Shown here: one piece after another, positions 46,871-58,702 of the stretch
How positions within the stretch are numbered: the first letter of the stretch is position 1
Layout of the letters: every line of letters starts with the position of its first letter
Assembly: GCA_039707655.1 (NCBI GenBank)
Contig: CM077665.1
Coordinates: forward strand, 441,687,531 to 441,751,530
Direction: 5' to 3'
Origin: Elymus sibiricus
Lineage: Eukaryota > Streptophyta > Magnoliopsida > Poales > Poaceae
Length of the DNA stretch: 64,000 nucleotides
Notes under the pieces: model-generated
The model's database searches: none
What the model was told of the DNA's origin: nothing
Seen by the model: only the letters and a program-made list of their open reading frames with translations
Program-made: the position numbers and the translations under genes

Positions 46871-49800
46871 ATGGAAAATAATCCTTTGAGGGGCTTGTTC
46901 GGGGTATCCTCACCTCGACCGGAAGCACAAAGAGATGCTCCTCAACCTACTGCACCTACTGAAAATATTTATTATGAAATTCCTTCGGGTATGATAGAGA
47001 AACTGCTAGCTAATCCTTATGCAGGAGATGGAACACTACATCCTGATTTGCATCTAATCTATGTGGATGAAGTTTGTGGACTATTTAAGCTTGCAGGTTT
47101 GCCCGAGGATGATGTCAAGAAGAAGGTCTTTCCTTTATCTTTGAAGGAGAAGGCATTGACATGGTATAGGCTATGTGATGATATTGGATCATAGAACTAC
47201 AACCGATTGAAATTGGAATTTCATCAGAAGTTTTATCCTATGCATCTGGTTCATTGTGATCGGAATTATATTTATAATTTTTGGCCTCGTGAAGGAGAAA
47301 GAATCGCTCAAGCTTGGGGGAGGCTTAAGTCAATGTTATATTCATGCCCCAATCATGAGCTCCCAAGAGAAATTATTATTCAGAATTTTTATGCTCGGCT
47401 TTCTCGTAATAATCAATCCATGCTCGATACTTCTTGTACTGGTTCCTTTATGAAGAAAGATATTGAATTCAAATGGGACTTATTGGAATGAATTAAACGC
47501 AACTCTGAAGATTGGGAACTCGACGAAGGTAAGGAGTCAGGTATAAAACTTAAGTTTGATTGTGTTAAATCCTTTATAGACACCGATGCTTTTCGTGAAT
47601 TTAGCACTAAATATAGACTTGACTCTGAGATAGTAGCTTCTTTCTGTGAATCTTTTGCTGCTCATGTTGATCTCCCTAAGGAGAAGTGGTTTAAATATCA
47701 TCCTCCCATTGAAGTGAAAGCATTTGAACCTATTAAAGTTGAAGAAGAAACCATTACTTATAATGTTGATCCTGTTGTTCCTACTGCTTATATTGAGAAA
47801 CCACCCTTCCCTGTTAGAATAAAGGAACATGCTAAAGCTTCAACTGTGGTTCGTAAGAGTTATACTAGAACACCTACACCCCCTGAACAAATCAAAGTTG
47901 AACCTAGTATTGCTATGGTTAAAGATCTCTTGGTTGATAATGTTGATGGGCATGTTATTCATTTCTATGATGAAGCTGCTAGAATTGCTAGACCTGATAC
48001 TAAAGATAAACATAGACCTATTGTTGGCATGCCTGTTGTTTCTGTTAAAATAGGAGATCATTGTTATCATGGCTTATGTGATGTGGGTGCTAGTGTGAGT
48101 GCAATTCCCTTTACCTTATATCAAGAAATTATGAATGATATTGCACCAGCTGAGTTAGAAGAAATTGATGTTACTATTAAGCTTGCTAATAGAGATACTA
48201 TAGCACCAGTTGGGATTGTTAGAGATGTTGAAGTCTTGTGTGGGAAAATAAAGTATCCTACTGATTTTCTTGTTCTTGGTTCCCCACAAGATGATTTTTG
48301 TCCCATTATATTTGGTAGACCCTTCTTGAATACTGTTAATGCTAAGATTGGTTGTGAGAAAGAAACTGTTATTGTAAGTTTTGGGGTTGTGTCTCATGAG
48401 TTCAATTTCTCTAAATTTCGTAGACAACCCCATGACAAAGAATTGCCTAGTAAAGATGAAATTATTGGTCTTGCTTCTATTGCTGTGCCTCCTACTGATC
48501 CCTTAGAACAATATTTGCTAGACCATGAAAATGATATGCATATGAATGAAAGGAATGAAATAGATAAGATTTTCTTTGATCAGCTGCCTATTTCGAAACA
48601 CAACCTGCCTGTTGAAATACTTAGGGATCCTCCTCCACCCAAGGGTGATCCCGTGTTTGAGCTTAAAAAATTACCTGATACTCTGAAATATGCTTATCTT
48701 GATAAAAAGGAGATATATCCGGTTATTATTAGTGCTAGCATTTCAGAGCATGAAGAAAAGAGATTATTGAAAACCCTGAGGAAGCACCGTGCTGCTATTG
48801 GATATACTCTTGATGATCTTAAGGGCATTAGTCCCACTCTATGTCAGCATAAAATTAATATGGAGCCTGATGCTAAACCAGTTGTTGATCACCAACGACG
48901 GTTAAATCCTAAAATGAAAGAAGTGGTAAGAAATGAAATATTAAAGCTTCTGGAGGCAGGTATAATTTATCCTATTGCTGATAGTAGATGGGTTAGTCCC
49001 GTTCATTGTGTCCCTAAGAAGGGAGGTATTACCGTTGTTCCTAATGATAAAAATGAATTGATCCCGCAAAGAATTGTTACAGGATATAGAATGGTAATTG
49101 ATTTTAGGAAATTAAATATAGCTACTAGGAAAGATCATTACCCTCTACCTTTTATTGATCAAATGCTAGAAAGACTATCCAAACATACACAATTTTGCTT
49201 TCTAGATGGTTATTCTGGTTTCTCTCAAATACCTGTGTCAAAAGACGACCAAGAGAAGACCACTTTTACTTGTCCTTTCGGTACCTTTGCCTATAGACGT
49301 ATGCCTTTTGGTTTATGCAATGCACCTGCTACCTTTCAAAGATGTATGATGGCTATATTCTCTGACTTTTGTGAAAAGATTGTTGAGGTTTTCATGGATG
49401 ACTTCTCCGTTTACGGAATTTCTTTTGATGATTGCTTGAGCAACCTTGATCGAGTTTTGCAGAGATGCAAAGAAACTAATCTTGTCTTGAATTGGGAGAA
49501 GTGCCACTTTATGGTTAATGAGGGCATTGTCTTGGGGCACAAAATCTCTGAAAGAGGTATTGAAGTTGATCAAGCTAAAGTTGATGCTATTGAAAAAATG
49601 ACGTGTCCCACGGATATCAGAGGTATAAGAAGCTTCCTTGGTCATGCTGATTTCTATAGGAGGTTTATTAAAGACTTCTCTAAGATTTCTAGGCCTCTCA
49701 CTAATCTTTTGCAAAAAGATGTTCAATTCGTTTTTGATGACGATTGTGTAGAAGCATTTGAAATTCTTAAGAAAGCCTTGATTTCTGCACCTGTTGTTCA

Positions 49801-51607
49801 ACCACCTGATTGGAACCTACCCCTTGAAATTATGTGTGATGCTAGTGATTATGCCGTTGGTGCTGTTCTAGGACAAAGAGTTGATAAGAAATTAAAAGTT
49901 ATCCATTATGCTAGTAAAACTCTAGACAGTGCTCAAAGAAACTATGCTACCACTGAAAAGGAATTTTTAGCAGTTGTATTTGCTTGTGATAAGTTCAGAC
50001 CTTATATTGGTGATTCCAAAGTAACTGTTCACACTGATCATGCTGCTATTAAATATCTTATGGAAAAGAAAGATGCTAAACCTAGACTTATTAGATGGGT
50101 TCTTCTGCTACAAGAATTTGATTTGCATATTATTGATAGAAAGGGTGCTGATAACCCCGTAGCAGACAACTTGTCTAGGTTAGAAAATGTTCTTGACGAC
50201 CCACTGCCTATTGATGATAGCTTTCCTGATGAACAATTAGCTGTCATAAATGCTTCGCGTAATGCTCCATGGTATGCTGATTATGCTAATTACATTGTTG
50301 CTAAATTCATACCACCTAGTTTCACATACCAACAAAAGAAAAAGTTCTTCTATGATTTAAGACATTACTTTTGGGATGATCCACATCTTTATAAAGAAGG
50401 AGTAGATGGGGTTATTAGACGTTGTGTACCTAAGCATGAACAGGAACAGATCCTACGCAAGTGTCACTCCGAGGCCTACGGGGGACACCACGCTGGAGAT
50501 AGAACTGCACACAAGGTATTACAATCTGGTTTTTATTGGCCTACTCTCTTCAAGGATGCTCGTAAGTTTGTCTTGTCTTGTGATGAATGTCAAAGGATTG
50601 GTAATATTAGTAGACGTCAGGAAATGCCTATGAATTACTCACTTGTTATTGAACCATTTGATGTGTGGGGTTTTGATTATATGGGACCTTTTCCAAAGTC
50701 TAACGTGTATACTCACATTCTAGTTGCTGTTGATTATGTTACTAAGTGGGTAGAAGCTATTCCAACTAGTAGTGATGATCATAACACTTCTATTAAAATG
50801 CTTAAAGAAGTTATTTTCCCTAGATTTGGAGTCCCTAGATATTTAATGACTGATGGTGGTTCACACTTTATTCATGGTGCTTTCCGTAAATTGCTTGCTA
50901 AGTACGATGTTAATCATAGAATTGCATCTCCTTATCATCCTCAGTCTAGTGGTCAAGTAGAATTGAGCAATAGAGAAATTAAATTAATCTTGCAGAAGAC
51001 TGTTAATAGATCCAGAAAGAATTGGTCTAAGAAACTTGATGATGCATTATGGGCTTATAGAACTGCTTACAAAAACCCTATGGGTATGTCTCCGTATAAG
51101 ATGGTTTATGGTAAAGCATGTCACTTACCTCTAGAACTAGAACATAAAGCTTATTGGGCAATTAAAGAGCTCAACTATGATTTCAAATTTGCTGGTGAGA
51201 AGAGGTTATTTGACATTAGCTCACTTGATGAATGGAGAACCCAGGCCTATGAGAATGCTAAGTTGTTTAAAGAAAAAGTTAAGAGATGGCATGATAAAAG
51301 GATACAAAAGCGTGAATTCAATGTAGGTGACCATGTCTTGCTATACAATTCTCGTTTAAGATTTTTTGCAGGAAAACTTCTCTCTAAATGGGAAGGGCCT
51401 TACACTATCGAGGAACTATATCGTTCCGGTGCCATCAAGATCAACAACGCTGAAGGCACAAATCCTAAGGTGGTAAACGGGCAAAGAATCAAACATTATA
51501 TCTCAGGTACCCCCATAAATGTTGAAACCAATATTATCAATATCATAACTCCGGAGGAGTACATTAGGGAGACCTACCAGAACGTTTCAGACTCCGAAAA
51601 GGAATAG
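46871..51607 (+). pseudogene. gag-pol: gag-pol polyprotein of element B, one frame with two internal stops
   Basis: A single frame of 1,578 codons from the ATG at 46871, broken by TAG at 47192 and TGA at 47489, both in the gag part. Gag motifs: KKKVFPLSLKEKALTWY, EFHQKFYP, AQAWGRLKSM. Pol numbering from 47714: protease CDVGAS with Asp 123; RT with FMDD at 560-563; RNase H around [14 protein letters not shown] and TEKEFLAVV; integrase HHCC finger ([16 protein letters not shown]) and catalytic Asp 988, Asp 1047, Glu 1083, a D-58-D-35-E spacing. Pol from 47714 is one open reading frame. Order PR-RT-RH-IN marks it as Ty3/gypsy. Particle assembly, reverse transcription and integration are the family roles. 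Confidence 0.95.
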
Positions 51608-51727
51608 GTGTGTGATACGGTAAGCAAACCGACTCCAAAACTTTTCCAATAGCAATTTTTCTCCGTTTTGGAATATTTAATAAATTAGGAAAATTTAAAG
51701 TAGTCCGAAAAGTGCACGAGGAGGCGA

Positions 51728-51853
51728 CAAGCCAGGAGGGCGCGCCCTACCCCCCTGGGCGCGCCCTAGTGGCTTGTGGCCACCCCGTGTACCCTCCGGA
51801 CTCCATTTTCTTGTGGTACACTCCTTCAGGTCGGTAAAAATTCATTATATAAT
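51728..51853 (+). promoter_or_regulatory. LTR-like promoter box between pol and the third ORF of B
   Basis: 51728-51779 repeats the LTR stretch with two GGCGCGCC boxes (51739-51746, 51758-51765) and CTAGTGGCTTGTGG almost exactly (LTR copy 45525-45575). Sixty-odd bases further, ATTATATAAT (51844-51853) and AGGTTTTGACCT follow, in the order seen in the LTR. It may drive the third ORF (inference). Confidence 0.55.
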
Positions 51854-51935
51854 CTCCTGAAGGTTTTGACCTTCGTATCACGAAAATAGCTCCTGTTTTC
51901 GTTTTGAGCTGTTTCTGCAGCAGATTTAGAGCCAG

Positions 51936-52391
51936 ATGTCTTCGCAAGAGTCGGTCGGGGAGAGCCGTGCCTCTCACCTGACGCCGGGGCTTGGAGCATA
52001 GAGCGAAGTCAACCACTTCGGGCAGGCCACGGAGGAAGAGATGGAGGCCGACTTGAAAAGGATGGATGCCATGGAGGAAGACCAAGAAGTTACCTCTCGT
52101 CTACAACTTGGAGCCATGTTGGAGGAACTTCAGAGCTCGGCAATTCCTAATTTGGTCATCGTTTCCAATGCTAAATTTCTTACTTATGAAAATATGAAAA
52201 AGAGTGTTGCTTCTTCCCCCGCAGCAATGAAACATCCATGGGTGATGGGAGCTCTAACCATCACTGGAAAACTTCGTAAGGAAATAATGGATCTCAGACA
52301 ACAAAATAACGAGCTTGAGGAGGAGAATCGTATTCTGAGGGGCATCATCGCCAAAAATATAACATCACCACCTCCGAAGCGAGACAACTAA
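51936..52391 (+). pseudogene. Third ORF of element B: small coiled-coil protein, one in-frame stop
   Basis: The frame from the ATG at 51936 has a TAG at 51999 and then runs open to 52391, giving about 151 codons. A shorter start at 52041 gives 116 residues. The C-terminal part (LRKEIMDLRQQNNELEEENRILRGII) has a leucine heptad pattern and should form a coiled coil, followed by a short basic tail. The middle has MLEELQSSAIPNLVIVSNAKF. It has no signal peptide or membrane segment, so it is unlike a classic env. Athila-lineage elements often carry an extra ORF here. The function is unknown. Confidence 0.6.
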
Positions 52392-53946
52392 ACACATGGG
52401 TATGGGCACTCCCCTTGGCTTGTGCCAAGCTTGGGGGAGGTGCCCCGGTATCGTATCACCTTCACATTTTTTACTTTTATCGTTTTCTTAGTTCGATCCT
52501 TTTGGTTATATCTTGATCTAGTAGAATAAAGTCTTTAGTGTGATCTAGTTTTGAGTTTTGCTTTATGTTCCCCCTATGTAAGCGAGTCCGAGAGTTATAT
52601 AATAAAAAGTAGTTTTGAGTCGAGGGCTTTGCTTGCTTGCTATGATCTTGAGAAAAAGAAATAGAAAGAAGTATAGAATAAAAGCAAAGAGTATATATGA
52701 TGATCTTATGGGGAGTGATGACTTCACATATAAGAAGTAGGTCGATTGAAATTTGTTGTGAGTTGACAAACATAGCGATTGGTCATTGTGGCAATTAAAA
52801 GGAAGTAATAAAGAAAGAGAGGTTCACATATAAATATATTATCTTGGACATCTTTTATGATTGTGAGCACTCATTAAAATATTTTATGCTAAGAAGTTGC
52901 TGTTGGACAAGGAAGACAACGTAATGAGTTATGTTTGCTTATTTCCGAATAGAAGTTATATGGTTATAGATCCTTCAACATTTGACGCTTGCTTCCACTC
53001 CATAACAGCCAAAACTTCCGCACCAAGTAGAGATACTACTTGTGCATCCAGACACCCTTAACCCAGTTTTGCCATGAGAGTCCACCATACCTACCTATGG
53101 ATTGAGTAAGATCCTTCAAGTAAGCTGTCATCGGTGAAAGCAATAAAGATTGCTCTCTAAATATGTATGATCTATTAGTGTGAGGAAAATAAACTTTATA
53201 CGAACTTGTGATATGGAAGAAATAAAAGCGACAGACTGCATAATAAAGTTCTTTATCACAAGGGGCAATATAAAGTGACGTTCTTTTGCATTAAGGGATT
53301 GCGCATCCAACTATAAAAGCGCATGACAACCTCTGCTTCCCTCTGCGAAGGGCCTATCTGTCATTTTTATTTTCTAGTACTTATCTTTATGCAAGAGTCA
53401 TGGTGATCTTCACCACTTCCTTTATTTTGCCTTTCTCTCTTGGCAAGCGTCATGTGTTGGGGAATGATCTAGACACATATATCCACTCGAATGTGGGTGA
53501 GCATGAGCTATTTCTGTTGACATTACCCTTTAGGTAAATTGTTGGGAGGCAAAACTATAAGCCCCTATATTTCTCTGTGTCCGATTGAAGCTTTGACCTC
53601 ATAGGTACCGCGTGAGTGTTAGCAATTATGAAAGACTAAAAGATGATTGAGTATGTGGATTTGCTTTACAAGCTCTTAATTGACTCCTTCCAACGTTATG
53701 ATAAATTGGAATTGCTTCAATGACTGAGATCATAGTTTGTTGGTTCTCAATAGAGTTCTTGATTCATACTTTACCTTGTGAATGAACTGTTACTTTAGCA
53801 TAAGAAATTATATGTCAATATATGTTGCTGTTCTAAAGATGACGATGATGCCTTCATGTCCGTGTTTTATTTTATCGACACCTCTATCTCCAAACATGTG
53901 GTCATATTTATCGATTCCGGCTTTCGCTTGAGGACAAGCGAGGTCT
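52392..53946 (+). other. Element B 3' untranslated region
   Basis: Non-coding, with a PPT-like AAGCTTGGGGGAG at 52427-52439. A block at about 52820-53100 (ACATATAAATATATTATCTTGGA, AGAGATACTACTTGTGCATCC) has homologues in C (25378-25640) and A (about 13480-13600). Confidence 0.7.
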
Positions 53947-53960
53947 AAGCTTGGGGGAGT
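53947..53960 (+). other. Polypurine tract of element B
   Basis: AAGCTTGGGGGAGT directly before the 3' LTR start at 53961. Confidence 0.8.
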
Positions 53961-55483
53961 TGATACGTCCATTTTGCATCATGCTTTTACATTGATCTTT
54001 ATTGCATTATGGACTGTTATTACACATTTTGGTATAATACTTATACATTTTCTCTCTTATTTTACAAGGTTTACATGAAGAGGGAGAATGCCGGTAGCTG
54101 GGATTCTGGACTGGAAAAGGAGCAAATCTGAGATACCTATTCTGCACAACTCCAAAAGTCCTGAAAATCTACGGAGAATTATTTTGGAATATATAAAAAA
54201 TACCGGGCGAAGAAAATACCAGAGGGGACCCACCAGGCAGCCACAAGCCTGGAGGGCGCGCCCTACCCCCCAGGGCGCGCCCTAGTGGCTTGTGGGCCCC
54301 TGGCAGGCCTCCGGTGCCCATCTTCTGCTATATGGAGGGTTTTGACCTGAAAAAAATCAGAAGGGAGCTTTCGGAACGAAGCGCCGCCGTCTCGAGGCGG
54401 AACTTGGACATGACCAATCTAGGGCTCCGGTGGAGCTGTTCTGCCGGGGAAACTTCCCTCCCGGAGGGGGAAATCGAAGCCATCGTCATCACCAACGATC
54501 CTCTCATCAAGAGGGGGTCAATCTCCATCAACATCTTCACTAGCACCATCTCCTCTCCAAACCCTAGTTCATCTCTTGTATCCGATCTTTGTCTCAAACC
54601 TCAGATTGGTACCTGTGGGTTGCTAGTAGTGTTGATTACTCCTTGTAGTTGATGCTAGTTGGTTTACTTGGTGGAAGATCATATGTTCAGATCCTTAATG
54701 ATAATTAATACTCCTCTGATTATGAACATGAATATGCTTTGTGAGTAGTTACGTTTGTTCCTGAGGACATGGGATAAGTCTTGTTATAAGTAATCATGTG
54801 AATTTGGTATTCGTTCGATATTTTGATGAGATGTATGTTGTCTCTCCTCTAGTGGTGTTATGAGAACGTCGACTACATGACACTTCACCATTATTTGGGC
54901 CTAGAGGAAGGCATTGGGAAGTAATAAGTAGATGATGGGTTGCTAGAGTGACAGAAGCCTAAACCCTAGTTTATGCGTTGCTTCGTAAGGGGCTGATTTG
55001 GATCCATATGTTTCATGCTATGGTTAGATTTATCTTAATTCTTCTTTCGTAGTTGCGGATGCTTGCGAGAGAGGTTAATCATAAGTGGGAGGCTTGTCCA
55101 AGTAAGGGCAGCACCCAAGCACCGGTCCACCCACATACCAAACTATCAAAGTAACGAACGCGAATCATATGAGCATGATGAAAACTAGCTTGAGAGAAAT
55201 TCCCATGTGTCCTCGGGAGCGCTTTGCTTTATATAAGAGTTTGTCCAGGCTTGTCCTTTGCTACAAAAAGGGTTGGGCCACCTTGCTGCACCCTTGTTAC
55301 ATTTGTTACTTGCTACCCGTTACGAATTATCTTATCACAAAACTATGTGTTACCGATAATTTCAGTGCTTGCAGAGAATACCTTACTGAAAACCGCTTGT
55401 CATTTCCTTCTGCTCCTCGTTGGGTTCAACACTCTTACTTATTGAAAGGACTACGATAGATCCCCTATACTTGTGGGTCATCA
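53961..55483 (+). repeat. Element B 3' LTR (1,523 bp)
   Basis: Begins TGATACGTCCATTTTGC and ends GTGGGTCATCA. Nearly identical to 45241-46764. Confidence 0.92.
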
Positions 55484-55488
55484 ATGGG

Positions 55489-55700
55489 CCAGCTGGACAG
55501 ATGGGCTTCTTTGCCGTCTACCAGCCGACAGCAAAGTGAGCAGCTCCTTTGCCGTCTACCAACGGACGGCAAAGTGACCAAATGGCTCAGACCTGGTGCT
55601 CCCAGGTTTCACAGGTTGCTGCCACGTGGCACCTTTGCCGTCTGTGGCAGACGGCAAAGAGCCCTTTGCCGTCGGTGGCAGACGGCAAAGAGCCTGTATT
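55489..55700. promoter_or_regulatory. CACTA-2 subterminal TTTGCCGTC repeats, continued
   Basis: Four TTTGCCGTC and three GACGGCAAA copies. Direct continuation of 44910-45235 once B is removed. Confidence 0.7.
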
Positions 55701-56042
55701 GCCCCTTTTTCTGTTTATTGTTATATCCAATCATTTTCACAAGCAAATATATATATATATATATTTTTTCACAGAAACTATATCCCTGCCATATGGATAT
55801 GATCATCCAACAAACATACCAAATCAAAAGTGCAAGTTTCACCATATTGCAATAGTTTCATCCATACATACATAGTTTCATCCATATTACAATAGTTTCA
55901 TCCATAGGTAGCAAGTTTCACATTGTTCATCGATACAAAATCAAAATAGAAAGTAAACACAAGCACTCCATCAATGCAAGCTTCCGTGAAGTGAATCAAA
56001 TCTGCAAAATGGGAAACAAGAAAGTTAGAAGAAGAATACTAC

Positions 56043-56110
56043 AAGAAGAAGAAGAAGAAGAAGATCTAGAAGAAGAAGAAGAAGAAGATCTAGAAGAAGA
56101 AGCGTTTTTC
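56043..56110 (+). repeat. (AAG)n purine tract with two GATCTAG interruptions
   Basis: Runs of AAG split by ATCTAGA near 56063 and 56090, followed by a TTTCTCTTTC pyrimidine tract. The two tracts could pair with each other. Confidence 0.85.
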
Positions 56111-56129
56111 TTCTCTTTCTCTTTCTCCT

Positions 56130-56710
56130 CTTGTTTTTCTTCTTCTTATTGCTTATTTGTGTCATTTTAGAGCTAACCTAGGTAATTATGCCATTTTTGA
56201 CCTAACTAAGCTTATTGTGTCTTTTTGCAAGAAAATAAGTTAAGTATATGACATTTATGAGGTTACCATGGTTATTATGCCATTTTTGACCTAAGTAAGC
56301 TAATTATGCCATTTTTGACATAAGTAAGCTTAGTACAAGTCATTATTGAATTAACCTAGGTAATTATGCCATTTTTGAGTTAACTAAGCTTATTATGTCA
56401 TTGTGGAGGAAACAAACCTAAGTATAGGTCATTTTAGAGCCAACTTAGGTAAAATAGGTCATTTTGGAGCTAAGTAAGCTTATTATGTCATTTTGGAGGA
56501 AACAAAGCTAAGTATAGGTCATTTTAGAGCTAACTTAGGTAAACTAGGTCATATTTGAGCTAAGTAAGCTTATTATGTCCCTTTGGAGGAAAATAAGCTA
56601 AGTATATGACATTTATGAGCTAACCAAGGTTGTTATGACATTTTTGACCTAACTAAGCTAATTATGTCATAAATGAACTAAATAAGCTAAGTATAGGTCA
56701 TTATGCATTT
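56130..56710. repeat. CACTA-2 tandem repeat array, unit about 30 bp
   Basis: Alternating words such as GTCATTTTAGAGCTAAC, TTATGCCATTTTTGACC and TAAGTAAGCTTATTATG repeat over about 580 bp, with a higher-order period of roughly 90-120 bases. Such arrays are usual next to CACTA genes. Confidence 0.8.
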
Positions 56711-57033
56711 GTAAAGCAAAACACTAGAGAAAACTTACTATCCTCATCATCACGGAGGTGAAGCACCGGGGTTACTCAGGCTGGTTTCACCTGGAGAAGG
56801 GTCGTGCGATGCGGCTCCGGAGTTATGCTGCACCAAAGATCATTTGCAATGTCTCGTTAGCATGATGACACTGAAATGTTAAGACTAGTAACTAATGACC
56901 ATTCAAATGAAACTCACTGTTCCCGCCGTGGTAATGATTGGCATCGGCGGAGGGGTTTGGCCGAACTTCTCGCACATAGACTGCACATTTGGTTTTGACA
57001 AGTCAATCATATTAGTTATTAATGAAACGAACA

Positions 57034-58702
57034 TTACATGCATGATTTGGCTAATATGAAGAAGAAACTTCGCACGAAGAGCTCGTACATGGCCCGGTGA
57101 GACGCCTCGTTTCGTGCCCTCTCCTCCTCCAACAACCTAGCCGTCCTCTCCTCGAACTCCCTCTCCTTCTCCGCCGCCTGCCGGTCCCTATCCTCAAGAA
57201 GCGCCTGGGTTGCCTCTCTCTCTTTCTGAAGAGCAGCCTGCAAAACAACTCCTCGTTAGCATTGTAATCATCTTTGTTCGCACACACACAATGTAATGGA
57301 GGAAAGCTATCTGAGTCCGTATGATTAACCTCGATGGCGAGCTCAACTGGCCGTGGACGAGGCCTTATCTCAGGACAGGAGCTCGTTTGGCGCGCCTTGA
57401 TCTCCCGGAGAGTGCGAGAAGACCGTATAAGTCCATCTCCAATGGCTATCGAGCCATGGGGCCTCCCGCCGCCAGCTATCATCACCAGCTCTGGATCAAT
57501 AGGATGCTGGCTTGGGTTAAAGTCCTCCCCTTTCCTCGCCTTCCCCTCATCTCTGTACCTCACGAGCTTGTTGTGGGAGGAGATGTTGGTGAAGTTCTCG
57601 GGATGATCGAGGTCAGACTCAGAGAATGCCTTGGCCTTCTTTTACAAGGCAGTATGGGCCATGGCATAGAGGTCGTACACCTCTGGCACCTCCGTCTTAT
57701 TGTAGTGCGCCTAAAAGAGAGAGAGAGGAACAAAGTATTAGTGAAGGGCTCAAGCTAGCATCAAGAATGAATTGCATGAATCATGAAGAAAACCACATAC
57801 CCAGTTCCGCCCGAGCTGATATAAGTTGGCGTTGCCTTGATGGTGTGGCACACCAACCATTTTGGCACGCCGGTCCTTGGCATTGTTGTGGACGGCTAGC
57901 CATTCGTCTGAGCACCACTCATCCACCAACGCCTCCCAACAATCCATCTTATCCGCACACCATCTCGGGGGCACCTAAGTTAGTAAAGAGAAATTTGAGC
58001 GCTACGCCTACGAATCAAATCAAGGAAACTAAGGACAAGGCCTTAAGAATAGGTAATTACCTTCATGTACTCCTCCTTCTACAGAAACTTTCCGCAGCAC
58101 GATGACTTGTCCTTCTTAACACCACGCGAGGTTTAGTAGTCTCGAACAGCCTGCGATCGAGCCTCGTGCCGTAAGTTCTGTAGTAGGCGCCAGCACTCGC
58201 CATCGATAACCTTTGCCGCGGCCTCCTCGTATCCCTCCTCACACCTGTAGAAGGTTTGCAATCAAACGAGACAACACTGATTAGTACAATAACTAGCTAT
58301 TGTTGATTTTTAATTGTGTAAAGGATAAATTACCCAAAACTGTCTGATCGCCATGTCGGCCCTCGTGTGGCACAAGACACCGTCGATCATCTCCTCCGGC
58401 GGGGCCGGGGCAGCCAAGTAGTGCTCCCATATCAATCCTAGCTCTGGAAGCTGACCCTCACCGGGCAACGTGACAAACCCTGGGAAGTTTTGCCGGCAAA
58501 TCACACCAAGGACGGTGTTGGGCCTGCGGACATCCCTGCCGTGTTTCCAACCCCTGCAGTATGACAAAGCCAACACATTAGATATTTGAAGAAACATGAA
58601 GGCAAAAGGTTAAAAAAGAGTAAATGCACTTACTTATCCCCATCTGGCCTAATCACCGGCCTCTGCTCGCGGGTCGCCGGCACGGGCAAGAGCCGTGTAC
58701 TA
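57034..58702 (-). pseudogene. En/Spm-type transposon protein (Transposase_24-like), decayed, 5' end cut by F
   Basis: Coding blocks on the minus strand: 58634-58702 (VPATREQRPVIRPDGDK), 58334-58553 (GWKHGRDVRRPNT..ADMAIRQFW; AG and GT borders visible), about 58075-58246 (GYEEAAAKVIDGECW, with TAA and TAG inside), about 57803-57974 (CSDEWLAVHNNAKDRRAKM..), about 57290-57710 (NKLVRYRDEGKARKG) and about 57070-57243, a Glu/Arg-rich coiled coil. The order and the DEW..N..K..R block followed by a His/Gly-rich stretch resemble the plant Ptta/En/Spm protein that binds CACTA subterminal repeats. In-frame stops and a phase clash between blocks 2 and 3 show it is dead. Intron borders are approximate. 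Confidence 0.6.

Larger units (their letters stand above)
45241..55483 (+). mobile_element. Element B: full-length Athila-like gypsy retrotransposon with a third ORF
   Basis: LTRs 45241-46764 and 53961-55483, tRNA-Asp PBS 46776-46793, gag-pol 46871-51607 (two in-frame stops), a third ORF 51936-52391 (one in-frame stop) preceded by an LTR-like box, and PPT 53947-53960. The LTRs differ only at scattered positions, so the insertion is young compared with the others. All enzyme motifs are visible, yet the stops make it inactive as it stands. Confidence 0.92.
45236..55488. repeat. Target-site duplication ATGGG of element B
   Basis: ATGGG at 45236-45240 and 55484-55488. Confidence 0.9.
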
